From positions 1-64,000 of the forward strand of contig JAISIC010000043.1 in NCBI GenBank assembly GCA_031262225.1: a stretch of 64,000 nt of DNA, written 5' to 3'. Both the position numbers and the translations under genes were made by a program. A model generated the notes under the pieces. It saw only the letters and a list, made by a program, of their open reading frames with translations. It did no database searches and was not told the DNA's origin. Position 1 is the stretch's first letter. The number at the start of each line of letters is the position of its first letter. Below are positions 1 to 8,783 of the stretch, one piece after another. The stretch is from Ruminococcus sp. Lineage in GTDB: Bacteria > Bacillota > Clostridia > Oscillospirales > Ruminococcaceae.

Positions 1-1848
1 AGTGCGGATTTCGACTGGTCGGAGATAAGCCCGACGATTTTCGGTGCGGTTTTTGAAAGCACTCTAAACCCCGAAACAAGGCGTTCCGGCGGTATGCACT
101 ATACCTCGCTTGAAAATATACACAAAGTTATTGACCCGCTATTTCTTGGTGCTTTGGAAAAAGAACTGGCGGAGATTTGTGCTGTCACGGTCGTTAAGAC
201 GAAAGAAAAGCGGCTTAAGGCGTTTCAAGAGAAGCTCTCGTCTCTTACGTTTTTAGACCCGGCTTGCGGTAGCGGAAATTTCCTAACCGAGACGTATTTA
301 TCGCTCCGCAAACTTGAAAATATCGTGTTTACAGAGCTTGCACATCATCAAATATCTTTTGTTTTTGAAAGCGACAGTCCGATAAAGGTTTCGTTGAATC
401 AATTTTACGGCATAGAGATAAATGACTTTGCCGTGACGGTCGCAAGAACGGCGTTATGGATTGCAGAAAGTCAAATGATAAAAGCAACGGAAGATATAAT
501 CAAAGTGCACATAGATTTCCTGCCCTTGAAGTCGTACGCTCACGTCACAGAGGGCAACGCCCTGCGTATGGACTGGGAAACTGTCGTGCCCAAGGACAAG
601 CTTAATTATATTATGGGCAACCCGCCGTTTGTGGGTTATTCCAATCAAAGCAGTGAGCAAAAATCCGATATGCTTAAGATTTTCGACGGCGTAAAGTCCG
701 CCGGAAAGCTTGATTATGTTTGTGCATGGTATAAAAAAGCCGCTGATATGATGAAATTATCATCAATAAAAACAGCTTATGTAAGCACAAATTCTATCAC
801 ACAAGGCGAGCAAGTTGCGATACTATGGAAACCGCTTTTTGAATCGGGAATACATATCAATTTTGGTGTACAGACTTTCAGATGGGACAGCGAAGCAACC
901 GAAAAAGCGGCTGTACATTGCGTAATTGTAGGATTTTCACGTCAAAAAACAGAACATGATTTGAATCCGTATCTGCTAAAAGCTCCGACGGTTTTCATTG
1001 AAAGCAGGAGCAAGCCGATATGTGACATACCTACTATGCAAAAAGGCAGTATTCCTGTTGACGACGGCAATTTAATTATTGAAGAAGAAGACTATTCGCA
1101 ATTCATAAAATCAGAGCCTAACTCACAAAAATACATAAAAAAACTTCTCGGTGCAGAGGAATATTTACATAATAAAAATCGTTATTGCCTGTGGCTTGTT
1201 GATGCTGATCCGAATGAGTTACAGAAAATGCCGAAAGTTTTAGAACGAATAAAAAACGTTCGCGAATTTCGATTGAACAGCAAAAAAGAAGCTACTCGCA
1301 AATATGCAGATAATCCTACAAGATTTATGGAAATAAGGCAACCAAATAGCGATTACATACTTGTACCGAGTCATTCGTCTGAAAATCGCAAATACATACC
1401 AATTGGATTTTTAGACAAAAATATCATCAGTACAAATGCGAATTTAATTATACCTAACGCATCAATCTACCATTTCGGCATACTAACCTCAAACGTTCAC
1501 ATGGCGTGGATGCGTGCTGTTTGCGGGCGGCTTAAAAGCGATTATCGCTATTCAAAAGACATCGTCTACAACAACTTCCCATGGTGTAACCCGACTGATA
1601 ATCAAAAGCAGAAAATCGAACAAACCGCACAAGCGATTTTGGATGCAAGAGCGGAGTATCCCGATTGCTCTCTTGCCGACCTTTACGGCGAAAAAATGTA
1701 TCTATACCCGAAACTCCTCACCGCCCACCAAAACAACGACCGGGCTGTTATGCAGGCGTACGGGTTTACCACGAAAATGACCGAAAGCGAATGTGTCGCT
1801 GAGCTTATGAAACTTTATCAGGATAAGGTTGATGATATTAAGGGGTGA
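1..1848 (+). CDS. MmeI-like (type IIL) DNA adenine methyltransferase/restriction enzyme, 5'-truncated
   Basis: The frame is open from base 1, so the gene begins outside the window; about 615 C-terminal residues are visible. The SAM-binding motif FLDPACGSGNF (about nt 256) and the amino-methyltransferase catalytic motif NPPF (about nt 619) identify an N6-adenine methyltransferase of the gamma class. The segment before it (FGAVFESTLNP, RRSGGMHYTS) is the hallmark of MmeI-like single-chain restriction-modification enzymes, in which an N-terminal nuclease, a methylase and a C-terminal target-recognition domain are fused. The part after about nt 1000 would be the recognition domain and C-terminal helical segment. 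Whether a nuclease domain is present cannot be seen because it would lie upstream. The following gene starts 41 bases later and may be a defence partner. Confidence 0.85.
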   Translation, partial: SADFDWSEISPTIFGAVFESTLNPETRRSGGMHYTSLENIHKVIDPLFLGALEKELAEICAVTVVKTKEKRLKAFQEKLSSLTFLDPACGSGNFLTETYLSLRKLENIVFTELAHHQISFVFESDSPIKVSLNQFYGIEINDFAVTVARTALWIAESQMIKATEDIIKVHIDFLPLKSYAHVTEGNALRMDWETVVPKDKLNYIMGNPPFVGYSNQSSEQKSDMLKIFDGVKSAGKLDYVCAWYKKAADMMKLSSIKTAYVSTNSITQGEQVAILWKPLFESGIHINFGVQTFRWDSEATEKAAVHCVIVGFSRQKTEHDLNPYLLKAPTVFIESRSKPICDIPTMQKGSIPVDDGNLIIEEEDYSQFIKSEPNSQKYIKKLLGAEEYLHNKNRYCLWLVDADPNELQKMPKVLERIKNVREFRLNSKKEATRKYADNPTRFMEIRQPNSDYILVPSHSSENRKYIPIGFLDKNIISTNANLIIPNASIYHFGILTSNVHMAWMRAVCGRLKSDYRYSKDIVYNNFPWCNPTDNQKQKIEQTAQAILDARAEYPDCSLADLYGEKMYLYPKLLTAHQNNDRAVMQAYGFTTKMTESECVAELMKLYQDKVDDIKG

Positions 1849-1888
1849 GAGGTTTTCTCACAAATATATTTTAACGGAGGGTTTTATT

Positions 1889-2917
1889 ATGACTATGATA
1901 ACTTGTCCTTTTTGCGAAAGCACTTCTTGCAAAGAAATTTCAAGCGAAAATAATAAATATGATTGCCCATCGTGCGGAAAGTATCAACTTGACATTAGAG
2001 CGGATGATGTATTAAACGCATTTGATTACACTATAAATAAATTACGAGATTTTGCAGGGTATCTATATGAAACAAATCATAATTCAAGATCAACCAAGTT
2101 TATAAAGCTCAAAAAAGACAATTCACAACAATATAGTTTTGAAGACGAGGTCTATAATAGCGGGTTAGTGCCAAAGACAACATTGCAGAAAATTGATAAG
2201 TTTATAACGAATATTTATAAACTTGGTAATTTATCCGTTCAAAAATTTACTTTTTGGTACGGATTAGGATTATGTCATAGCGAATTCGCTCAAACTATAT
2301 CTCACCACAATTATAGAGGTGAGATTGCTTATGCTAAGGATATTTACGAACTTAATTCTATTATAAAATTAGCTCAAGACGCAGGTCTAATTAATTCTGA
2401 TAGTAAAATGTGGACAACTGATTGTAACTTCCTTCTTTCTTTTAAGGGTCTTCAACGAGCAGAATCTCTCATTTCTACCAATACCGAATCAAATCAAATT
2501 TTCATTGCCTGTAAGTTTAGCAATCCCGATACGGGCGTTTTTCGTGAATATTTTGTAAACAGCGTTAAGGATGCTGCTGAAAAGGCAAGTGATGGGAAAT
2601 ACCACGCAATAATTGTTTCTGATATTGAGTACAATGATGGTATTAGTGACAGGCTTAAAGCTGAAATAAAGAGAAGTAAAGCAGTCATTGTTGACTATAC
2701 ATATGAGAGCCAAAATGTTTATTTTGAGGCGGGTTATGCTGATGCCTTGGGCTTACCGATTATTCGTTGCTGTGATGAAAATTGGGCAAATGAATACGAG
2801 GGTGGTTTAGAAAAAGCGGTTCATTTTGATGAACGGCACAACAATTTGATTTTATGGAAAAGTTATAAGGAGCTTCAACAACGAATTGAGGATAGAATCC
2901 GAAACATACTTATGTAA
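1889..2917 (+). CDS. Zinc-ribbon protein with C-terminal nucleoside deoxyribosyltransferase/TIR-like domain
   Basis: 342 residues from ATG 1889, chosen because GGAGG lies at 1876-1880; an in-frame ATG at 1829 lies inside the previous gene and lacks such a site. The N-terminus has CPFC and CPSCGKYQ, a four-cysteine zinc ribbon. The middle (about residues 40-205) is helical and unrecognised. The last ~125 residues resemble the nucleoside 2-deoxyribosyltransferase/TIR-like fold: AIIVSDIEYND, then KAVIVDYTYESQNVYFEAGY followed by ADALGLPII, with the glutamate of YFEAGYA at the position of the catalytic glutamate in that superfamily. The base composition is more AT-rich than in the genes to the right. 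Next to a restriction enzyme, a role in nucleotide or NAD-linked defence is plausible but inferred; the exact function is unknown. Confidence 0.6.
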   Translation: MTMITCPFCESTSCKEISSENNKYDCPSCGKYQLDIRADDVLNAFDYTINKLRDFAGYLYETNHNSRSTKFIKLKKDNSQQYSFEDEVYNSGLVPKTTLQKIDKFITNIYKLGNLSVQKFTFWYGLGLCHSEFAQTISHHNYRGEIAYAKDIYELNSIIKLAQDAGLINSDSKMWTTDCNFLLSFKGLQRAESLISTNTESNQIFIACKFSNPDTGVFREYFVNSVKDAAEKASDGKYHAIIVSDIEYNDGISDRLKAEIKRSKAVIVDYTYESQNVYFEAGYADALGLPIIRCCDENWANEYEGGLEKAVHFDERHNNLILWKSYKELQQRIEDRIRNILM

Positions 2918-2950
2918 TTATCATTGCCATCCTGCTGCCCACCACCACTA

Positions 2951-2979
2951 TTGACAAACCGCCACAAAAATATTATAAT
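2951..2979 (+). promoter_or_regulatory. Consensus sigma-A promoter for the ABC exporter pair
   Basis: TTGACA at 2951-2956 and TATAAT at 2974-2979 are separated by exactly 17 bases, 27 bases before the ATG at 3006. Both hexamers are perfect. Confidence 0.85.
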
Positions 2980-3005
2980 TATAGCGAAGAATAATGGAGG
3001 GCGTA

Positions 3006-4829
3006 ATGAAACAGAAAAAAGAGGGACGTTTTCGCATCTTCGCCAATAACGCCTATGCTGTAAAAACGGTGTGGGAAATCAGCAAAAAACGTGTTATAAA
3101 CATCGCCGCTTTGAGCATTTTAGGTTACGCGGAATGGGTTTTCACCAGTATCTTTTTCCTGCGTTACGTTATACATCAAATAGAGACGGAAGCACCGTTT
3201 GCGAGCATAATCCTTGGCATCGTGATATGTTACGGTGTGCTTTTATTAATAAGTCTCTATAACAACTACTCCAACGCGGCGGTCATTCCCTTCACCGATA
3301 ATCTTATCCGAAAAAAGCTCTATTCCAAGCTCTATAAAAAGGCTCGGAATGTTGAGCTCCGCTGTTTTGAGGATGCAGATTTCTATAACCGCTATACACT
3401 CGCAATGAATGGTGCACCGGAGCGGATGATTACATCGGTGAATGTATTCTTCGGTGTGATATTCGGCGTGATAGCGGCAGCGGCGGCTTTTTACTCCATG
3501 TTTATGATCGACAAATTCTCTGTACTCTTTGTCATATCGCCCATAATCGGAAACTTCCTGCTCGGCGGCATGATGAATAAAATCTACGCCGGGCGGTATG
3601 TTGACAGCGTTAAAAATAACCGCAAGATGGGCTACGTAAATCGGGTTATGTACCTGGCGGAGTATGCTAAAGAGATCCGCTTATCGAATATACATAAACT
3701 CCTCACGAAATACTACGACGATTCCGTAACGGGCAATCGTGATGTTGCCGATAAATACGCCAAAAAGGGCATCATCATCAACTGGATTAAAAATGTTCTC
3801 ACCTTCGCACTGGTTTTCGAGGGTATTATGATCTATGCGGCGTACAGAACTATGATTTCACAAACTATGGATCTCGCCGAACTCGCCATCATGTTCGCCG
3901 CTATGAGTACATCCTCATGGATTCTTATCGGAATGTTTGATAATGTATCGGAGGCACTTAAAAACGGGCAATTTTTGGAGTATTTCCGCTCCTTTATCGA
4001 GTATAGGGAGACTATCCCGGAGGATCAGGACGGTATTATCCCCGAAAAGAAGGTTCACTCGATTGAATTTAAAAATGTCTCCTTCTCATATGACGGAGAA
4101 GCTAATGTAGTTAATAGCCTCAGCTTCAATGTATCCGGTGACAGAATCTGTGCCTTTGTCGGTCATAACGGTGCAGGGAAGTCAACACTGATCAAACTGC
4201 TGTTTAGGCTTTATGACCCGGATGAAGGCGAAATCCTCGTCAACGATATAAACATTAAGAAATATAACCTTCGTGAATACAGACGGCTTTTCGCCGCTGC
4301 GTTCCAAGACGGCAAGCTCTGCTCCATGAGTGTGAAGGATAATATCCTTGCAGGAGAGCAGGGAGATGATACCGCTGTCGAAACAAATCTTAAAAAATCC
4401 CTCGAAAAATCGGGAATAGCTGAAAAGATAAAATCCCTTAAATACGGTGCGGATACTATCTTAACAAAGGAATTTGACGACGAGGGTGCTGTGCTGTCAG
4501 GCGGCGAAACGCAGAAATTAGTGGTAGCAAGAGCATTTGCTAAAACTGCCTCCGTTAAGGTATTTGACGAACCTTCCTCCGCCCTTGACCCTATCGCGGA
4601 ATACGACCTCTATAAAAACATCATGTCCGAGAGTAAAAACTCTTTGACCTTCTTCATCTCCCACCGCCTCTCTTCCGTAAAGGATGCCGATATTGTGTAT
4701 ATGCTCGAAAACGGAAGCATAATTGAATCGGGAACACATACAGAACTGATGAACGCGGGCGGCAGTTACGCCGAAATGTACAGTATGCAGGCGAAAAACT
4801 ACCTCGCGGATGAGGAGGTTGCCGTATGA
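3006..4829 (+). CDS. ABC exporter half-transporter 1 (permease-ATPase fusion)
   Basis: 607 residues from ATG 3006; the GGAGG at 2996-3000 decides this start over an in-frame ATG at 2994 that overlaps it. The N-terminal ~330 residues form a six-helix exporter membrane domain. The C-terminal ATPase has Walker A GHNGAGKST (about residue 385), signature LSGGETQ (about 497), Walker B with catalytic Glu VFDEPSSALD and the switch His in ISHRLS. It overlaps the next gene by four bases (ATGA), and the two share the same architecture, so they should form a heterodimeric exporter in the membrane. Homologues export lipids, peptides or drugs; no substrate gene lies beside it. Both signature motifs look intact, so there is no obvious degenerate ATP site. 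Confidence 0.9.
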   Translation: MKQKKEGRFRIFANNAYAVKTVWEISKKRVINIAALSILGYAEWVFTSIFFLRYVIHQIETEAPFASIILGIVICYGVLLLISLYNNYSNAAVIPFTDNLIRKKLYSKLYKKARNVELRCFEDADFYNRYTLAMNGAPERMITSVNVFFGVIFGVIAAAAAFYSMFMIDKFSVLFVISPIIGNFLLGGMMNKIYAGRYVDSVKNNRKMGYVNRVMYLAEYAKEIRLSNIHKLLTKYYDDSVTGNRDVADKYAKKGIIINWIKNVLTFALVFEGIMIYAAYRTMISQTMDLAELAIMFAAMSTSSWILIGMFDNVSEALKNGQFLEYFRSFIEYRETIPEDQDGIIPEKKVHSIEFKNVSFSYDGEANVVNSLSFNVSGDRICAFVGHNGAGKSTLIKLLFRLYDPDEGEILVNDINIKKYNLREYRRLFAAAFQDGKLCSMSVKDNILAGEQGDDTAVETNLKKSLEKSGIAEKIKSLKYGADTILTKEFDDEGAVLSGGETQKLVVARAFAKTASVKVFDEPSSALDPIAEYDLYKNIMSESKNSLTFFISHRLSSVKDADIVYMLENGSIIESGTHTELMNAGGSYAEMYSMQAKNYLADEEVAV

Positions 4830-6646
4830 AACGAAAAAATATTACTAAAACTAAACGCAATATGAAAACGGTGCTCCGTGATAATCTTAAGTTGCTGGGT
4901 ATCTGCTTTCAAGCCGCTCCGGGTTATATGTGGATGACCATCATCAACACCTTCCGGAATGAAGTGGTTATCTTCCTTGAATTCACAGTCGGCTTTAACT
5001 ACGTTTTGGAGTGTGCCGAATACGGCAGACCGTTCTCTAACGCGGTGATCTTCCTGCTTGCCATACTTGCCTTTGCCGTTGGGGGACTGCTCTTCGATTC
5101 GCTGTACTGGCAGAAGGTACAAATTAAAGCAGAGCCGGTTATACGCGCAAGACTTAAAAAGGTGATGTACGACAAGGCGGCAAAGCTTGACCTTAAATGT
5201 TACGATGACACCACCGTATATAACGACTATGTCTTAGCGGTTTCAGAGGCGGAAAATCAGCTTGACCGCGTTATCGGATTGCTTAAAACTATCGTTGAGG
5301 GCGGAACCGGCGTACTCCTCACCGGCGCGTTCTTTATCGCCGTTGACCCGGTTTCGGTGATATTTGTCGCCGTCTCGTTTATAGCCTCCCTCGCTGTGGG
5401 AAAGGTACAAAACCGTTTCAATTTCCGCATTCGTAACGAGAAAAACCCCTTTGAGCGTAAGCTCTCCTATATCAACCGTGTTATGTATCTTGCCGATTAT
5501 GCCAAGGAGGTACGGCTCAATACCGAGCTTTCGGGAGAGATCCTTAAAGATTTTGACGACACCAACGAGAAGCTGTTGAAGATAGACAAAGATAATGCTA
5601 AAAAGCGATTCGGGTTGTCCTTTTTGAAAAGCTACCTATGCCGGGATTTCATCACCGACGTGCTGTTTATGATCTACTTAGTTTTCAGTGCAATGATTCT
5701 GCATCGTATCTCCTACGCGAATGTGGTGGTACTCTACAGCCGTATCGGCAGGATGAGGCGGCAGGTATCAAACATCGCGGATCTCATCCCGAAACTGGAA
5801 GAGGTCAGCCTGTATGCCGAGAAGATCGACACATTCTTAGCACTTGAACCGACGGTGGTTTCCGCCGGTAACCATCCCATGCCCGAAAATCCCCGCACAT
5901 TCGAGCTTAAAAACGTCTCCTTTGCCTATAACGAAGCGGACGGCGATATTTTGCATAATGTTAATATGACGATAAATGCGCTTGAAAAGACGGCGATTGT
6001 CGGCTATAACGGTGCAGGAAAAACAACGCTTATAAAACTGCTCATGCGGCTTTACGACCCGACAGCAGGGGAGATATACCTGGACGGCGTGAATATTAAG
6101 GAATACCCGCTCGAAAGCTATCGTGAACGAATCGGAACTGTGTTCCAAGATTTCAAGATATTTGCCGCAACGGTCAAGGAAAATGTTCTGCTTGATATGC
6201 CTGAAAAGGGTAATGATCTTGATATAGAAACCGCTCTCGAAAAAAGCGGTTTTGCAGATAGGCTGGGGGCTCTTGCGGACGGGCTTTCCACCGAACTCAC
6301 TACAGAGTTTGACGATAACGGTGTAAATCTTTCCGGCGGTGAATCACAGAAACTTGCCGTATCAAGAGCCTTCTACAAGGATGCGGATCTGATTATCTTA
6401 GACGAACCCTCATCCGCCCTCGATCCGATAGCGGAGTATACATTAAATCGCTCCATGCTCACCGCCGCCGAGCGTAAAACGGTGGTTTTCATCTCGCACC
6501 GGCTCTCAACAACGCGAATTGCCGATACCATTTATATGCTTGAAAAGGGACAGGTAATCGAGTACGGTACCCACTCCGACCTCCTCTCCGCCGGCGGACA
6601 GTACGCAGAGATGTGGCGGGTTCAGGCAGGGCAATACCTGAAATAG
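4826..6646 (+). CDS. ABC exporter half-transporter 2 (permease-ATPase fusion)
   Basis: 606 residues, translationally coupled to the previous gene through an ATGA overlap. It has a six-helix membrane domain followed by an ATPase with Walker A GYNGAGKTT (about residue 391), signature LSGGESQ (about 500), Walker B LIILDEPSSALD and the H-loop ISHRLST. The motif KCYDD and the segment YINRVMYLADYAKEVRL in the membrane domain match the equivalent segments of its partner, which points to gene duplication. It most likely works as the second half of a heterodimeric exporter. The substrate is unknown. Confidence 0.9.
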   Translation: MKRKNITKTKRNMKTVLRDNLKLLGICFQAAPGYMWMTIINTFRNEVVIFLEFTVGFNYVLECAEYGRPFSNAVIFLLAILAFAVGGLLFDSLYWQKVQIKAEPVIRARLKKVMYDKAAKLDLKCYDDTTVYNDYVLAVSEAENQLDRVIGLLKTIVEGGTGVLLTGAFFIAVDPVSVIFVAVSFIASLAVGKVQNRFNFRIRNEKNPFERKLSYINRVMYLADYAKEVRLNTELSGEILKDFDDTNEKLLKIDKDNAKKRFGLSFLKSYLCRDFITDVLFMIYLVFSAMILHRISYANVVVLYSRIGRMRRQVSNIADLIPKLEEVSLYAEKIDTFLALEPTVVSAGNHPMPENPRTFELKNVSFAYNEADGDILHNVNMTINALEKTAIVGYNGAGKTTLIKLLMRLYDPTAGEIYLDGVNIKEYPLESYRERIGTVFQDFKIFAATVKENVLLDMPEKGNDLDIETALEKSGFADRLGALADGLSTELTTEFDDNGVNLSGGESQKLAVSRAFYKDADLIILDEPSSALDPIAEYTLNRSMLTAAERKTVVFISHRLSTTRIADTIYMLEKGQVIEYGTHSDLLSAGGQYAEMWRVQAGQYLK

Positions 6647-6710
6647 CGTAGAAAATATTAAACAACTTACGCGATTACATAAGTTATATTATTGTTAAAG
6701 GAGCATTATA

Positions 6711-7403
6711 ATGATTATGAAGAGACTTATACCAGTTTTGGCGTTATTAGTTGTACTTTGTGCGTGTAGTAAATCAATTAATGATTCTAATCTCGAAAGC
6801 ACGACTACTACAACAACCGAAGAGATTACTACAACAACCGAAGAGACTACTACAACAACCAAAGTGACTACTACAACAACCGAAGAGACTACTACAACAA
6901 CCGAAGAGATTACAACAACAGCTGAAGAAACTACTACAACAATCGAAGAGACTACTACAACCGAAGAGGCTACTACTACCGAAGAGGCTACTACTACAAC
7001 AATCGAAGAGACTACTACAACAGTTGAAGAAACCACGCAAGAAGTGAGTTATGCTACCGTTGATACTTCGTATGATCCTGAAATTGAAACTCCGGCACCC
7101 CCAACCGATCCCCCCGAAATTTCACAGTCTTTCACCGATTTTGTTGTATTTGACGGCATAGTCTACTCAAATATTGCAAATAAGCCTTCTTGGATTGCAT
7201 TAGGTTATAAGTATATCAAGGGCGACTTTTTCGGCGAAGTTCTTGCAAACAGCGACGAAAGAAACTTACACAAAATAGAAAATGGTACGGCAAATTTGAC
7301 GCCTGTAGGAACAAAGTTCTACCGATTCGACGAAGATCCGACCATCATTTTAGCCGATACACCCGATGGACTGTTACCGTTTTTGATGATCGTTGAAGGG
7401 TGA
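6711..7403 (+). CDS. Surface lipoprotein with Thr/Glu repeat stalk
   Basis: 230 residues from ATG 6711, with AAAGGAG at 6697-6703. The N-terminus is a lipoprotein signal with the likely lipid-modified Cys in VLCACS (about residue 21). Residues ~31-110 are a low-complexity Thr/Glu stalk (TTTTEE-type units), followed by a Pro-rich hinge and a C-terminal ~95-residue domain (from SQSFTDFVVFDG) with no family I recognise. Such Thr-rich stalks lift domains away from the membrane in Gram-positive surface proteins. A terminator-like hairpin follows the gene. The function of the terminal domain is unknown. Confidence 0.75.
   Translation: MIMKRLIPVLALLVVLCACSKSINDSNLESTTTTTTEEITTTTEETTTTTKVTTTTTEETTTTTEEITTTAEETTTTIEETTTTEEATTTEEATTTTIEETTTTVEETTQEVSYATVDTSYDPEIETPAPPTDPPEISQSFTDFVVFDGIVYSNIANKPSWIALGYKYIKGDFFGEVLANSDERNLHKIENGTANLTPVGTKFYRFDEDPTIILADTPDGLLPFLMIVEG
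6801..7038 (+). repeat. Tandem Thr/Glu-coding repeat
   Basis: About ten units of a 12-21 base repeat built on ACTACTACAACAACCGAAGAG, all in frame with the lipoprotein and encoding TTTTEE-like blocks. The units differ by silent and conservative changes (GAA/ATC/AAA variants). Repeats of this kind expand and shrink by slippage in multiples of three, so stalk length may vary between strains. Confidence 0.85.
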
Positions 7404-7411
7404 AATTCCAA

Positions 7412-7438
7412 AAAAAGCATTGTATTGCGATGCTTTTT
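7412..7438 (+). terminator. Terminator-like hairpin after the lipoprotein
   Basis: AAAAAGCAT (7412-7420) pairs with ATGCTTTTT (7430-7438), and one or two further inner pairs are possible. The U-rich 3' arm fits a weak intrinsic terminator. The stem is AT-rich, so its efficiency is doubtful. Confidence 0.5.
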
Positions 7439-7448
7439 ATGTTATAAT
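7420..7448 (+). promoter_or_regulatory. Possible promoter for the GH10 gene
   Basis: TATAAT at 7443-7448 is preceded, 17 bases upstream, by a weak -35 TTGTAT (7420-7425). It overlaps the terminator hairpin of the upstream gene. The -10 is perfect and the -35 is poor. Confidence 0.45.
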
Positions 7449-7498
7449 CTAAAGAGAAACATTAGAATCACGCGCTTTACATAGATAGGAGATTTTTA

Positions 7499-8773
7499 AT
7501 GTCAAAAAATTATTCCCACAGAATGGGGCAGAAGAAAATACGAGTAATATCAAAGGATGGGACAGCTTTAGCGGGTAAGCCCGTCAAGGTCGAGATGCAG
7601 CGGCACGAATTTCTGTTCGGTGCAGGTGTATTCGGCACACCGACCTTTGATGTGGTGTCTTACGCTTCCGGTGAGATGAAGGATTCAGCAAACCGCGAAG
7701 CATTTGAGCAGAGGTTTGAGAAGTGGGAAGCTCTCATGAACAACGCAACCCTGCCATTCTACTGGGGCGGCTTTGAGCCGGAAGAGGGCAAGCCTCGGAA
7801 TGTGCAAGTTATGGCAGGTGCCAAGTTTCTCAAAGAGCGAGGCATAACGCTCAAAGGTCATCCCCTCTGTTGGCACACCGGCTGTGCAAATTGGTTATTG
7901 AAGTATTCCAACGCCGAGATAATAAGGAAACAAATCGAGCGTATAAAGCGTGATGTAAGCTACCACGCCGGTGTAATAGATATGTGGGACGTCATAAATG
8001 AAGTGGTCATTATGCCTGTCTTCGACAAATACGATAACGCCATAACCCGCATATGCAAAGAACTCGGACGTGTGAAAACGGTTAAAACCATGTTTGATAC
8101 CGCTCGTGAAACTAACCCCGAAGGCAAATTCCTTATCAACGATTTCAACCTATCCCAAAGCTACCAGATTCTTATTGACGGTTGCCTGAACTCCGGTGTG
8201 CCCATTGATGCAATCGGTCTCCAGACACATATGCACCAAGGATACATGGGGGGCGACCGCCTTGAAGAGGTGCTTGCGAGGTACGAAGTATTCGGGTTAC
8301 CTCTGCATTTTACCGAGATAACCCTTATTTCCGGTGCCATAATGCCGCCCGAAATCGTAGACCTAAACGATTTTAAGAATGACGACTGGGCGACCACGCC
8401 CGAATTTGAAGACAGACAGGCACGGGAATTTGTCGAAATGTATGAAATTCTCTTCTCGCACCCCTTGGTTTCTACAGCCTATTCATGGGAATTTGTTGAC
8501 GGAGGCTGGCTGAACGCCCCTGCCGGTCTGCTTCGCAAAGACGGCTCTGCCAAACCCGCTTACGATGCTCTTTATGAATTAATCCGTAAAAGATGGTGGA
8601 CAAACACCGAAGTTATCACCGACGAAAACGGCGAAGCTGTCATAGAAGGCTTCCGCGGCGACTACAAGCTCACCTGTCTTAATGCAACAACTGAAATTGC
8701 CCTCCGAAAAGGGCAAAGGGTTTGGACAGCAGACGTGCCCAAACCCGACAGTATACACACATTTGTTGTGTAG
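7499..8773 (+). CDS. GH10 endo-beta-1,4-xylanase-like glycoside hydrolase, no signal peptide
   Basis: 424 residues from ATG 7499 with AGGAG at 7487-7491. The GH10 hallmarks are GHPLCWH, the acid/base glutamate in WDVINEV (about residue 165) and the nucleophile glutamate in LHFTEITL (about residue 281). An N-terminal beta-strand region (KIRVISKDG...RHEFLFGAG) and a C-terminal beta-rich tail (ENGEAVIEGFRGDYKL) flank the barrel, as in other GH10 proteins of this subtype. No secretion signal is visible, so it probably acts in the cytoplasm on imported xylo-oligosaccharides. It stands alone, without sugar transporters beside it, and converges on the pyrimidine operon with only a 10-base gap. Confidence 0.85.
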   Translation: MSKNYSHRMGQKKIRVISKDGTALAGKPVKVEMQRHEFLFGAGVFGTPTFDVVSYASGEMKDSANREAFEQRFEKWEALMNNATLPFYWGGFEPEEGKPRNVQVMAGAKFLKERGITLKGHPLCWHTGCANWLLKYSNAEIIRKQIERIKRDVSYHAGVIDMWDVINEVVIMPVFDKYDNAITRICKELGRVKTVKTMFDTARETNPEGKFLINDFNLSQSYQILIDGCLNSGVPIDAIGLQTHMHQGYMGGDRLEEVLARYEVFGLPLHFTEITLISGAIMPPEIVDLNDFKNDDWATTPEFEDRQAREFVEMYEILFSHPLVSTAYSWEFVDGGWLNAPAGLLRKDGSAKPAYDALYELIRKRWWTNTEVITDENGEAVIEGFRGDYKLTCLNATTEIALRKGQRVWTADVPKPDSIHTFVV

Positions 8774-8783
8774 GGTAATAATC

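Noticed and set aside
6801..7038. Repeat array as a CRISPR
   Set aside because: Units are contiguous with no unique spacers and stay in frame with a lipoprotein.
6774..7040. Val/Ser- and Cys-rich reverse-strand reading frames over the repeat
   Set aside because: They are by-products of the Thr/Glu codon repeat on the plus strand and have no ribosome site.
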